DNA from: Glandiceps talaboti
Taxonomy: Eukaryota; Hemichordata; Enteropneusta; Spengelidae
Assembly (NCBI RefSeq): GCF_964340395.1
Contig: NC_135557.1
Location: forward strand, 12,181,046-12,196,045
Direction of reading: 5' to 3'
Length of the DNA: 15,000 nucleotides
The first letter of the stretch is position 1. Each line of letters starts with the position of its first letter. Position numbers and translations under genes: made by a program. Under the pieces are notes generated by a model that ran no database searches, was not told the DNA's origin, and saw only the letters and a list, made by a program, of their open reading frames with translations. Shown here piece after piece: positions 1 through 8,984 of this stretch.

Positions 1-123
1 GTATTCCTTAGCATCCATCCAAGGCAATTTCAATTTCGGGACCTTAACACCAGGGAATGGAGGGTCGTAAAATTCCAACGCTGTTGAATTCAAGTTTAAT
101 AAGCCATTTTTATCTTGTGTTTT
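1..123 (-). CDS. Open frame running off the left edge, possible exon or element fragment
   Basis: Minus-strand reading is open for 41 codons from just after a TAA at 126-124 to the window edge. It includes the stretches LLNLNSTALEFYDPP and VKVPKLKLPWMDAKEY. The composition looks protein-like, with mixed charge, a proline-rich patch and no low-complexity bias. I do not recognise the family. No start codon is visible. The only AG upstream in frame (117-116, before ATAAAAATGG) lacks a pyrimidine tract, so a splice acceptor there is weak, although its phase (1) would match the donor at 1169. It could also be a decayed transposon fragment. Confidence 0.35.
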
Positions 124-264
124 TTAATCTAACTCTTTGAGATTATGTGTTTTGTTTAAGAAAATCATGTTACTTGACCGTATCACATTTACGAACAAGC
201 ATCTGAACATTTTTAGGTCGAGGGAAAGAATGTGTTTAACTCGAGGGGAAGCTTGTGCTTTGGT

Positions 265-319
<55 letters not shown>

Positions 320-420
320 GGCTGTCTGTCTGGCTGTGTGCCTGCCTGCCTGCCTGCCTGTCTGTCTGTCTGTCTGTCTGTATGTCTTCCTGTCTGTCTG
401 CCTCTGTCTGTACTCTCTGT
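265..420. repeat. (TCTG)n microsatellite
   Basis: An uninterrupted TCTG run covers about 265-320. It then continues imperfectly through GCTG, TGCC and TATG variants to about 420, and fades into TC/TG-rich sequence. Because the unit is 4 bp, every frame reads as Ser/Val/Cys/Leu or Asp/Arg/Gln/Thr repeats. The long open frames here are artefacts. Confidence 0.95.
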
Positions 421-536
421 CTCTCTGTTTTGGTGTGTCTCTGTCCGTGTGCCTGTGTATGTGGTTGTACAATCTTTTTCAAATGACATGCAATTGGTAC
501 ACGTATTTTACTTGTTATAAGTCTAGAAGTGATTAA

Positions 537-1122
537 TTTTTCAGGAACATTCGTGCATATTAATCATCATATTTTGCATATAAAACAGACTTTGTACTTT
601 TTCCTTGTTTTCTTGTATTTGTTTAGATAAGTCCCACTCCCCCTGTCCGTATATTCTGATCATTTCCTAAGTCGACCATTATATGTGTTTTGTACTATAT
701 GTCATCAATTATTTTTTTTTAAATAAATGACGACTTGTTTCTTAAATTCAAAGCATTTTTGACTGCGGAATGGTTGATACTAACGCAGACCAGAATAGTG
801 TGTTAGCATAGCAGTTTACTTCTACGGAAATCGAGGTAAAGGTAAACAAAAAAGAGAAAAAACTAAAACTATGTAATTTGTTGCAAAGGGATGTGGTAAG
901 CTATGAATGCACTTTGATGAAGTTACACGCACAGTATCTCTGATAGGTGGGTTTCTCAATTAGCCGCAAATATTCAACCTCATTCAATGTGTACACTCTT
1001 TTGATTAAAGTGTGACTCTCCTCGCCATTCTTATTTACAAAATCTAATCCACTGCATGTAACAACAATCATTTTAGTTTGTGTCTATCTTAGTTTTAATC
1101 TAGCCTTTTTTCCTCAGTAGTA
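537..1122. other. AT-rich spacer, no gene seen
   Basis: I see no convincing coding region, RNA gene or repeat here. There are short homopolymer runs (T at about 711-720) and scattered stops in all frames. Confidence 0.5.
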
Positions 1123-1169
1123 TTAATCAGTAAAAGTATCAACACAAATATATAATCTCGTCTTCTTAC

Positions 1170-1257
1170 CCCATGTTAGTTGGATCCGTAAGACAATGTT
1201 AACAACAATAACAACTGCAACAAATCGTACAGCACTATCCGACTTCATCCACTTCAT
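1170..1257 (-). CDS. Possible first coding exon with hydrophobic N-terminus
   Basis: From the ATG at 1257 the minus strand reads MKWMKSDSAVRF, then a hydrophobic run (VAVVIVVNIVL), then RIQLTW. It then meets GTAAGA at 1169-1164, a good splice donor in phase 1. A short charged start, one hydrophobic helix and a phase-1 donor are typical of a signal-peptide or signal-anchor exon. The reading continues open upstream of this ATG, so the start is a choice. No promoter was identified. The next in-phase open stretch downstream on this strand is at 1-116. A chance open frame is quite possible, since nothing identifies a family. Confidence 0.3.
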
Positions 1258-1440
1258 CGTGGAGTTGTCAGTTTTTCTGTGAGTGCATCGCCAGAGCGAG
1301 AATATGTAAATACACTTTGACATATATATGTGTCGTGTAATGATTGGTCCAAATACCTATCCATTTGATCAAAGAGGAAAACAGACGATGGAATGGTTCG
1401 TTGTCGTCATGATTTTGATAAATATATGTAAAGGGTGTCC

Positions 1441-1462
1441 GGACCCCCCCACCCCCCCCCTC
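1441..1462. repeat. Poly-C tract (poly-G on the minus strand)
   Basis: Two runs of seven and nine C residues are separated by one A and followed by TCCGG. On the minus strand this is a long G tract that could form a G-quadruplex or slip in replication. Confidence 0.8.
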
Positions 1463-1724
1463 CGGTACATGCACCGTCTACCTAACGAGTATCAGGTACT
1501 GATTCGTACGGTTGGGTGTAACAGCTAAATTTTGTAGGAGATGAACAAATTCCCTATTTTACATATACTAAAATAAGTAGTTCTTGATAAAGATTTTCGA
1601 TATTTCGATATTTCGATGCTGATCTTGGTCCCAACAATGTTTGTAGCGCCCATGTAGTCTTTGATAGTTCTGGCGTTCAGCTCTGACATTTAAATACAAG
1701 AACTGTATAGAGACAATATTCTGC

Positions 1725-2118
1725 TTACTTGACCAGATGGTGCCTTACTTGGTAGATTCGTTGATTTAAGAAAAGTATTTTTAGAAAACATTTCTCTTTA
1801 GCTTTTCGCACATCTGGTTTTGTGAGTTTTCGACAGCAGTGGGTGTCACGTGATGACTGTTGTGACCAGGGGCAGTAGAAATGTTTGGGAACAGGGAAAT
1901 TATTTTTGTTAGTAGTAATCTTTGATCTATGGTCGATAAATCGTTGCTTCAATGTTCCCCTTTTTTCACCCACGTATTGCTTGTCACATACACTGCACGT
2001 AAATAAGATAAATTACATTTTTAGTATTGCAGTCAAGAGATTGTTTTATTCTGAAACCAGCTTTGCGAAAAGCCAAATATTGGATCAATGCACTGCATGT
2101 ATGAACACGTATGGTTAA
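1725..2118 (-). pseudogene. Penelope-like element fragment: GIY-YIG endonuclease region, frameshifted
   Basis: In Penelope-like retroelements a GIY-YIG nuclease follows the reverse transcriptase and nicks target DNA. On the minus strand, about 2118-2010 reads ...FRIKQSLDCNTKNVIYLI, the typical lead-in. After a one-base shift near 2004-2010 the frame continues TCSVCDKQYVGEKRGTLKQRF, then IDHRSK...PVPKHF, and stops at 1725-1727. The pattern CNTKNVIYLI..C..C..QYVGE..GTL..RF..HR....PV..HF is the family signature, with YVG as the YIG motif and R and H in the expected following helix. No reverse transcriptase is recognisable upstream, and an in-frame TGA lies just above 2118. It is therefore a truncated, inactive copy. 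Family identity is secure; subfamily is not. Confidence 0.8.
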
Positions 2119-2416
2119 TCATTTACAACACCCCACCTGGCACACCCAAACTATGTATTTTTTTTCCACCCTTTCATTTCTATATAAACAACTAGTCTGA
2201 ACATTTCTACTATCATTACCATTTTACTGTTTCTTTTACTGCCAAGTTAGAAGACGGATTGAGATTTGCATTTTTTTTAATTTTAAGCAAGTTTCTTGTT
2301 TTTAGTTCCTCTCCGGTTTTGTGTTACCATTAGTTATTTTAGTTCTTTTTTGCAATTTATCCCAGACATTGTAGTTACTTTTATCATATTATGTTGTATC
2401 TTTTAGATTTTTACAC

Positions 2417-2445
2417 CTGATGAAGAACCCGTCTGGTCACGAATC
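2417..2445 (+). ncRNA. Weak hammerhead-like core, perhaps from a Penelope-like pLTR
   Basis: CTGATGA at 2417-2423 is followed 17 bases later by GAA at 2441-2443, with a possible short ACC/GGT stem between them. Hammerhead ribozymes have CUGAUGA, stem II, then GAAA. Penelope-like elements are known to carry them in their terminal repeats. Here the stem is only about three pairs and the fourth A of GAAA is T. At best it is a decayed copy. It lies on the strand opposite to the GIY-YIG fragment. Confidence 0.2.
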
Positions 2446-2776
2446 GTAGTGGAATTAAGAGGTTTCATTAACTAAATGGTGCCAGGTCTTTCTTTTCTTA
2501 AATTAAATACAACACAGGAATTAAACACAAATTCACTGTGGTAGCAGTAGTGGCAATACATAATGGAAAGCAGAATTAGACGTGTTCATTAAAATTGTAG
2601 AACAAGAATTCGTCTGCCTGCAGTACATGTACCATCTGTATAGAGAATACAATATACATATTTCGTAGGACTCGATGTGACAGCTAAATCGATATGAAAG
2701 GTTCAAAAAATGAAATATTAAAAATATTTTTAAAATCTTTCATAATACTTCTTCTTGGCCATATATCCCAATAATC

Positions 2777-2967
2777 ACATACATACATACATACATACAT
2801 ACATACATACATACATACATACATACATACATGCATACACACATGCATACACACATGCATACACACACGCATACATACACACATACATACATACATACAT
2901 ACATACATACATACATACATACATACATACATACATACATACATACATACATACATACATACATACA
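2777..2967. repeat. (ACAT)n microsatellite
   Basis: A near-perfect ACAT run with a central block of CACACATG variants at about 2832-2880. It directly abuts the left inverted repeat of the small element that follows. Confidence 0.95.
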
Positions 2968-3277
2968 ACTGAGTCCAAAATACATTGACCTTTTCCAAGG
3001 CATAATGACCCACCCTAAAAGTTAGGTTTTTGTCAAATTTGTTCTTATTTTCACCAGAGATGGTTCATAAGTGTCTGATGTTGGCTGGAATTTCCAGCCA
3101 CGAACTATCGCTGGCTCATAGGTCTCTGTGGTTGGCTGGAATTTCCAGCCATAGACCTTAAAAATCACCCATATTATGCACAAAGTGATGAAGAAAAATA
3201 GCCTATTTCCACTTTTTTGTGCATATAATTACCATGAAATTGACCATTTGGAATGGTCAATGTATTTTGGACTCAGT

Positions 3278-3278
<1 letters not shown>
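2967..3278. mobile_element. 312-bp MITE-like element with 24-bp terminal inverted repeats
   Basis: Bases 2967-2990 (starting AACTGAGTCC) are the exact reverse complement of 3255-3278. The similarity continues imperfectly a further ~10 bases inward. The interior has no coding frame. It holds two copies of GGCTGGAATTTCCAGCC and a potential hairpin near 3173-3227 (TGCACAAA ... TTTTGTGCA). Both outer flanks are ACAT microsatellite, so a target-site duplication cannot be told from the satellite. It looks like a non-autonomous DNA element or a Helitron-like microsatellite-associated repeat; the class is not settled. Confidence 0.7.
3061..3151 (+). repeat. Two-copy 51-bp direct repeat containing a palindrome
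   Basis: 3061-3100 and 3112-3151 share the frame TGG(T/C)TCATA...TTGGCTGGAATTTCCAGCCA with period 51. Each copy contains an interrupted 17-bp palindrome (3083-3099 and 3134-3150). Confidence 0.8.
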
Positions 3279-3280
<2 letters not shown>

Positions 3281-3309
<29 letters not shown>

Positions 3310-3386
3310 CATACATACATGCACACACATACATACATACATACATACATACATACATACATACATACATACATACATACATTCAT

Positions 3387-3456
<70 letters not shown>
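3281..3456. repeat. (ACAT)n then (AC)n microsatellite
   Basis: ACAT units run from 3281 to about 3390 with a few CACACA and TTC interruptions, and turn into an AC dinucleotide run to 3456. This satellite abuts the right end of the TIR element. Confidence 0.95.
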
Positions 3457-3457
<1 letters not shown>

Positions 3458-3458
<1 letters not shown>

Positions 3459-3715
3459 TGTGCTAGAATTAGTTTAATGTGGTCTATAATTACTTTTTAT
3501 AATTAATATTATGCACTCCTTGAATTGATTAAATGTGTTTTGATTAATTTTAATGTACTGGACTTATTTTTATGTAGTCTAGAATTAATTTTATGTATTC
3601 CTTGAATTAGTTTTTATGGTTGCTGCAATTAATATTATGTATTCCTTGAATTACTTAAATGTGTTTTGATTAATTTTATGCACTGTAAATAATTGTATGT
3701 AGTCTACAATTGACT
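3458..3715 (+). repeat. Degenerate AT-rich minisatellite, ~20-23 bp unit
   Basis: About a dozen units begin ATGTA/ATGTG and run roughly ATGTANTCNNNAATTAATTTT. Some units recur as neighbours: ATGTATTCCTTGAATTA occurs twice and ATGTGTTTTGATTAATTTT occurs twice, which suggests a higher-order duplication. Confidence 0.7.
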
Positions 3716-3748
3716 CAACACCAGCTGTTTAAATCATTACTTTATTAG

Positions 3749-3964
3749 ATGGCACCTTGTAGGGAAAATGTATTTTCGACAACAAACAGAAAGCAAATAT
3801 TTGTAAACAAATATGGCCAATCCCAAGCACCTGCGGTCGAACTGACAGTTTCTCAGCATACACTTCTAAGAAATTATAACTCATTAGATGATGAGCAATT
3901 ACAGACTGGGAATATCTCCATTTTAAAAAATAGATCAAATACTCTAAGTCTAAAAACACAATGA
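3749..3964 (+). CDS. Small open frame of unknown meaning
   Basis: A 71-codon frame from ATG (MAPCRENVFSTTNRKQ...) to TGA at 3962-3964 has a normal amino-acid mix. No motif, signal peptide or membrane segment is evident. The opposite strand is also open here, so chance is the simpler explanation. I do not recognise it. Confidence 0.15.
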   Translation: MAPCRENVFSTTNRKQIFVNKYGQSQAPAVELTVSQHTLLRNYNSLDDEQLQTGNISILKNRSNTLSLKTQ

Positions 3965-4133
3965 GTGCCATAAAGATCTATTCAGAACAGAGAGGTAAAA
4001 GCACTTAACAATAAATGACTTTACACCAATGATCTCTTCAACTGGGGAATGAATTCCTTCGTTTATATAGGACTTTTTGATAATTTAAACCGAGCAATGA
4101 TGATGAAGACTGATCTCCTAAATTATGCATCAG

Positions 4134-4704
4134 TGGCAACCCATCTTACGTCAATGCCAGCCCATCTTATGTCAACGGCAACCCATCTTAATGGCAACCC
4201 ATCTTAACTCAATGCCAGTCCATCTTATGTCAACAGCAACCCATCTCATGTCAACGGCAACCCATCTTATGTCAACAGCAACCCATCTCATGTCAACGGC
4301 AACCCATCTTATGTCAACAGCAACCAACCTTTCATCACTGGCAACCCATCTTAATGGCAACCCATCTTACATCAACGGCAACACATCTTATGTCAATGGC
4401 AACCCATCTTACATCAACAGTAACCCATCTTATGTTAACAGTAACCCATGTTACGCCAACGGTAACACATCTTATGTCAATGGTAACCCATCTTATGTTA
4501 ACAGTAACCCATCTTATGTCAATGGTAACCCATCTTATGTTAATGGTAACCCATCTTATGTTAACAGTTACCCATATAATGTTAACAGTAACCCATCTTA
4601 CATCAACAGTAACCCATCATTCATCAACAGTAACCTATCTTATGTTAACAGTAACCCATCTTATGTTAACAGTAACCCATCTTATGTCAACGGCAATCCA
4701 TCTT
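4134..4704 (+). repeat. 21-bp minisatellite (AACCCATCTTATGTCAACRGY)
   Basis: About 27 copies of a 21-bp unit, some shortened (for example AACCCATCTTAATGGC near 4186 and 4346). Because 21 is a multiple of 3, all frames stay open for long stretches. One frame reads (NPSYVN[S/G])n from about 4354 to 4704. The short units shift frame and place TAA in the NPSYVN frame in the first half, which argues against a single continuous coding exon. Confidence 0.9.
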
Positions 4705-4737
4705 TAATCGCACACAAGTAAGTAAATGATATAAATA

Positions 4738-5078
4738 ATGACTTACTTACTGACTAACTGACTGACCGACCGACCGACCGACCGACCGACTGACCGACTA
4801 GTGGGTTGGTTGGTTGGTTGGTTGCTGGCTCTCTGGTTGGTTGGTTGGTTGGTTGTTTGGTTTGCTGGTTGGTTGGTTGGTTGGTTGGTTGGCTGGCTTG
4901 CTGGCTTGCTGGCTGGCTAGCCGGCTAACCGACTCGCAGGCTAGCAGGTAGGCTGGCAGGTTGTATGGCTGCCTGTCTGCATATCACATGCATGCATGCA
5001 TGCCTACCTGCCTCCCTGACTGGCGGGTGGATGGTTGAGTGGTTATGGGTTGCATGGGTGTTGGGCAGACTGATTGAC

Positions 5079-5168
<90 letters not shown>

Positions 5169-5205
5169 TCTGTCTGTCTGTCTGACTGACTGACTGACTG
5201 ACTGG
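4738..5205. repeat. Mosaic tetranucleotide satellite
   Basis: Successive blocks of ACTG/ACCG (4738-4800), GGTT (4803-4890), CTGG/CTAG (4890-4960), ATGC (4988-5002), TCTG (5078-5130), CTGG (5130-5166), TCTG (5167-5183) and ACTG (5184-5203). Neighbouring blocks differ by one base per unit, as if one tract had mutated and re-expanded. Confidence 0.9.
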
Positions 5206-5427
5206 TTAACTTCAGTGTTCGTCTATGCAATAGATCTGTTGTACGATGAATCTCCTTTAAATGATTATTGAATTTTAGGCAGGTTGATTCTTTAATTGTC
5301 TTGAGTATTTTTTCTCCGTTTGCAATTCTTAAAGTTGGTCATTTTCTTCACCAGCTATAAAGATTTCCAAAAGTTAAAACTAATACGTATTTCTCTTTGT
5401 CAATGACCATCGACTCTAACCGTTGTT

Positions 5428-5646
5428 ATGGATGATGCAGACAATGTTGGTACGAGACAACGGACTAAGGAACGATCGTACAATGTCACGCAAGCTCAAC
5501 AAGCAAACATCGTTCGTTTGTGGGGGAGGAGGTCTGGCGTCAATGAGATTGCTGAACTTCATTTTCGCACTTCTAACCAAGTTTCGAAAACTTTCACTTT
5601 TATTACTTCATTTACTGCTGAGATGTTGATAAAAATACACTTTTAA
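5428..5646 (+). CDS. Orphan open frame with a helix-turn-helix-like stretch
   Basis: A 72-codon frame from ATG to TAA, MDDADNVGTRQRTKE..., contains QQANIVRLWGRRSGV then NEIAELHFRTSNQVSK. The spacing of hydrophobic residues, with IAELH before RTSNQVSK, resembles helix-turn-helix N-terminal domains of transposases (pattern IV.L......INEIA........V). The match is by eye and weak. No catalytic domain follows. It could be a transposon relic, a small exon or chance. Confidence 0.25.
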   Translation: MDDADNVGTRQRTKERSYNVTQAQQANIVRLWGRRSGVNEIAELHFRTSNQVSKTFTFITSFTAEMLIKIHF

Positions 5647-5649
5647 TGT

Positions 5650-6298
5650 GAGATACCGTGCTGGGTTTACGGTAGTATTTTGATGTGTTTACCTTCATAC
5701 AACAAAAACCTTTTCATTTGATGCTGTTGTTCTGATTCGAATTGTCAGAATACATATTCCAATGAAGAATCTCTAGATCTTCTCCAATACTAAATGAAGA
5801 TATTAAAAGTGTTTATACTCGATCAGTCGTAGGTTCTTAATCACGATCATCACGACATAAATTTTTTCACTGACTGGACACTTCAGTCTAGATGATCGTG
5901 GGACGAAATTGCACTGTTTCTAAACAGTAGGGCGCCCCACGTGGCCGGATTGATAGAGTAAAGCACCAGAGCCAGTGATTGATTTAATAACAGACAATTT
6001 ATTGGTAAGAGCGAAAAATAAATGTGACAGCCACCCAATTTCTTTTTTGTTTTCAATACATCAATGATAAAGTGACAATCATATCATATTATCATAAAAG
6101 TTACATCATAAGAAGAACGATATTTCGATAAAAACACAGTGCCTTCCATTTAAATCATGTGACCACCATTATGAAAATTATCCATGAAATCTTATATATT
6201 TTGTTTTATGTTAAAATACCACTTTTCCTACATAACAGAGATATTCGACAAAGTAGCATAGCTAGCTATTAGTATTACAACAAATGTAAATTTATTTA
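5650..6298. other. AT-rich spacer
   Basis: No coding exon is supported. The only structure seen is a 10-bp inverted repeat, CACGATCATC at 5842-5851 and its complement at 5891-5900. Confidence 0.5.
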
Positions 6299-6682
6299 TT
6301 AAAATGTTCCAGGGGATACTCCTCTCAGCATTTTCCTAAACCCAAGCATGGCATGCCCATATTTACAATCAAATGTATAAAAGCATCATACATATATTTT
6401 ATATTTAAAAAGACATTCGTTTATTTTAAAGTTCTTCATAAATTCTCACCTCTGTATCTTACTAAATGTGTAACGAGATTGGATGAAATATATAGCTATT
6501 ACCTCAATACGCATGTGTCGAGAATTAACTATAATTCCGGCAAGAGAACTTTTAAATACTCTGGAGCTGTTCTATGGAACAGTCTACCAACACATATTAA
6601 GCAGTGCAAAACAATTCACACTTTCAGGAACACATACATAAATCATCTTATGTCAGAGAGGATGACTTCCAGTATGGTGTAA
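6299..6682 (+). pseudogene. LINE reverse transcriptase, C-terminal remnant (CR1/L2/jockey-like)
   Basis: The frame opens after a TAA at 6287-6289 and ends at TAA 6680-6682. It contains VLHKFSPLYLTKCV, then the hallmark GKRTFKYSGAVLWNSLP, then IKQCKTIHTFRNTYINHL. In non-LTR retrotransposons of the CR1/L2/jockey groups this block (ALHGLAPxYL ... RTFxYxGAxLWNSLPxxI...FKxxLKxHL) lies C-terminal to the polymerase motifs. The residues before VLHKF are AT-biased and degenerate, and no polymerase YADD region is present. This is a 5'-truncated dead copy. A T-rich 3' flank follows, with no clear poly(A) or satellite tail. Confidence 0.8.
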
Positions 6683-6998
6683 CTGGATGGCGATGTAAAT
6701 TTTATCTATTCATATTGGTGGGTTTTTTTATTTTCTTGTCTTGTTAAGCTTTTTTTCCACATTGTTTATACTTTCTTTGTGTGGTATGTAATGTTTTTGG
6801 TGAGTGGTATTTTTCTTTCTACATACTTTTGATGACACTGTTGAATATCTCTAGAACAACTACCTCAATTCCTAAAGAGTGAGACTAAGTTAGCAGAATG
6901 TGTTGACTGGTCAAGAATGTAGCCAACATTGGATTGATGATGTCATAATTTTTCAACAAAGGAGGCTTTTATAGTTCTCATAACAACTAACATGGCCC

Positions 6999-7037
6999 TA
7001 CTTCAGAGGTGCATTCGGTAAACGAAACGTTTTGTCG
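6999..7037 (+). other. Penelope-like terminal motif remnant (CGAAACG)
   Basis: CTTCAGAGGTGCATTCGGTAA leads into ACGAAACGTTTTGTCGAC. The arrangement C-TGAAGAGGTGC...CGAAACGTTTTGTC is reminiscent of the hammerhead-derived ends of Penelope-like elements, but the CTGATGA core is lost and the stem is broken. No coding part of such an element is seen on either side, so this is suggestive only. Confidence 0.2.
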
Positions 7038-7039
7038 AC

Positions 7040-8214
7040 TAAGTGTGTAAAAAAACAGGGAACTACTTAAACCGATTGACTGTGACTGACTTTAGTCATA
7101 AAAACTTAACTCAGTGTTCCGTTGTGGCTAAAACCATACTCCCAATCACAACTACATAACAACATTGGACGATTTCATAATTTAAAAACAAATTCAAAAA
7201 GCTCTACTACAGTGACTAGTAACAACATAATAAAAGAGACATTTGTTGAACTCATATACGTAAGGCCTAATAAAAACAATTATGTGGTTCCAATTACGCT
7301 CAATAATAGGTGGGGTAGGTAGATTTTTTATTTTATGTTATTATATTTTTATTTGTGTGTGAGTGTCTATAATTCAGGTTTCCATTGTTTTCCAAATGCT
7401 CTCTGTGTTGTTTATTTCTTCCTATCAGATGTAAAGTACAACCATTACAGATTGGGAGAACAGTTTTAGAGTGTCTTTTTAAGTTGATGTCAGTTTCCGC
7501 ATCTACTATTTCTCATAAGACTGCACAGTTTTTGGCAATTCTATTTTTTTCTGGAATACAAAACAATTTTTTTAGAATACGCAGTGAAAAGCTAGATGGG
7601 GGTTGGGTAACTGGAACCAAACAATATTTTGTTCAGGCCTAACTTTACTTATCAATTGCCTGATAGTCTCTTAATTTTATGTCAGTGGAGCCTTCAGTAA
7701 ATTACGTTTGGGAGGGCCAGGGAAATACATTTGACAAATCAGTCCTCAAGGAGGGCCATATTTTAGAAAATGAAAATTAGGTGTGGGTCACATTTTACTT
7801 GATTCACTTTTTATCTTACTTTGCATTATTTTGTATTTTGGAATGATCCCACCGTCGCTACATTTCCAATACGTTTATATTGCTTCTACATCCCACCTTG
7901 CAATTACTGAAGGCCCCTCACTGTAATATATTCCTCATGGTGTTGTTTTTCCTGTTTCATTTACTAAGGTTACATATAAATTCATTTGGATGGGAGGCTG
8001 TGTATTGTAACTGTTTTTGTATATTTGTTATACCTTAAATTATGTCACTATAATAAACTATTCTGCTACTGCACTAGGTGTTCCCAGTTCATATAAAATA
8101 ATGACAAAGCACCAGTGACCTGAGAATCATTGTAATGTTGGTGTTTTGCTGTTGTTGGTTTGTTTTGTTTTTTGAGGGGGGGGATCGGTCGGGGGCAATG
8201 TATTCAATCTATCT
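7040..8214. other. Spacer without a recognised gene
   Basis: Two short plus-strand open frames lie here (7122-7322 and 7385-7642). Neither shows a motif I recognise, nor coherent splice signals. A G-rich run lies near 8176-8195. AATAAA occurs at about 8052. I find no support for a gene. Confidence 0.45.
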
Positions 8215-8820
8215 AATGTTATGTTATGTTTATTTATTAAAGTGTCATGTGTGGACTTACCCATAGCCACACACAGCCCCTAGGGCTTACAAGACACTAA
8301 AGTAATACAAATCTTTAACTTATGAATAATTAAGCGTACATATTTAAACATTTTACATAAATTCCTTTCTCTTACAAAAAGCATCGCTAACAAAATTTGC
8401 TAGGTCAAATGGCATGTTTGTCATTAACAAAACTAAGTTTTCGACAACGTCTCTTGTGTCAAAGTGAGGAGATATTTCCCTAGCTTTTGAAAACAGAAAC
8501 TCTCGAAATTCATGATAAAGTCCACAGTGAAAAAGGAAATCTATCTCATCTTCAACTGCGTCTTTGCAGAAATCACAAAGTCTTTCCTCCCTGTCTAAAT
8601 TAGAAAATCTACCAGTTTCAATTTTTAAAGGAAGAATACCTAGTCTGAGCTGAGCTAAAGGTGATCGCTTCCCACGTGACAAATTATACGTTAAATAATT
8701 TTCCAGACCATAATGTTTTTTGAAAGTAACATATGTGTCTAATATGTGAAACTTTACAATATAATATTTTGAAAAACTTGTTGATGTAGTTTTGATTACA
8801 ATGTTATCGTTGGGGGCGTG
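8215..8820 (-). pseudogene. LINE 3' end: reverse transcriptase C-terminus, 3' UTR and (AACAT)n tail
   Basis: The minus-strand frame is open from 8820 to a stop at 8353-8355 without an initiator. In order it has LDTYVTFKKHYGLENYLTYN, LSRGKRSPLAQLRLGILPLK, IETGRFSN, and a zinc-binding block RLCDFCKDAVEDEIDFLFHC, then GLYHEFREFLF. The C-x2-C-x12-H-C cluster after LAQLRLGILPL is typical of the C-terminus of several LINE polymerases. Below it on the minus strand comes a ~120-bp 3' UTR, two overlapping AATAAA signals (8238-8233 and 8234-8229) and a short (AACAT)n tail, which mark a genuine 3' terminus. It is 5'-truncated; a TAG lies at 8821-8823. It differs from the LINE at 6299-6682. It sits just downstream of the lectin gene on the same strand. 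Confidence 0.85.
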
Positions 8821-8984
8821 CTAGATGCCAAGCAAACGAGTTTGATAGTGCTTATAACGATGTCTAGTACACTTATACAGATGCAACAGTTCGTTTGATC
8901 TGAATTCCAACATGATAACCATTCTTTGGCATGGTGTTAAATAAATCAATTTGCACACTTGGTTGTCCAGCGTTGTATGACAGA

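Noticed and set aside
124-536. Six overlapping open frames rich in Ser/Val/Cys/Leu or Asp/Arg/Gln/Thr
   Set aside because: They are translations of the TCTG microsatellite on both strands; there is no splice or start logic.
2417-2445. An active hammerhead ribozyme
   Set aside because: Stem II is about three pairs, GAAA is GAAT, and no matching stems I and III could be drawn with confidence. It is kept only as a weak relic.
2684-3506. Open frames reading CMYV or HTYI repeats
   Set aside because: These are translations of ACAT and AC satellites and their edges.
5842-5900. 10-bp inverted repeat as a transposon end pair
   Set aside because: The arms are short, the spacer is about 39 bp, and there are no flanking direct repeats; chance is likely.
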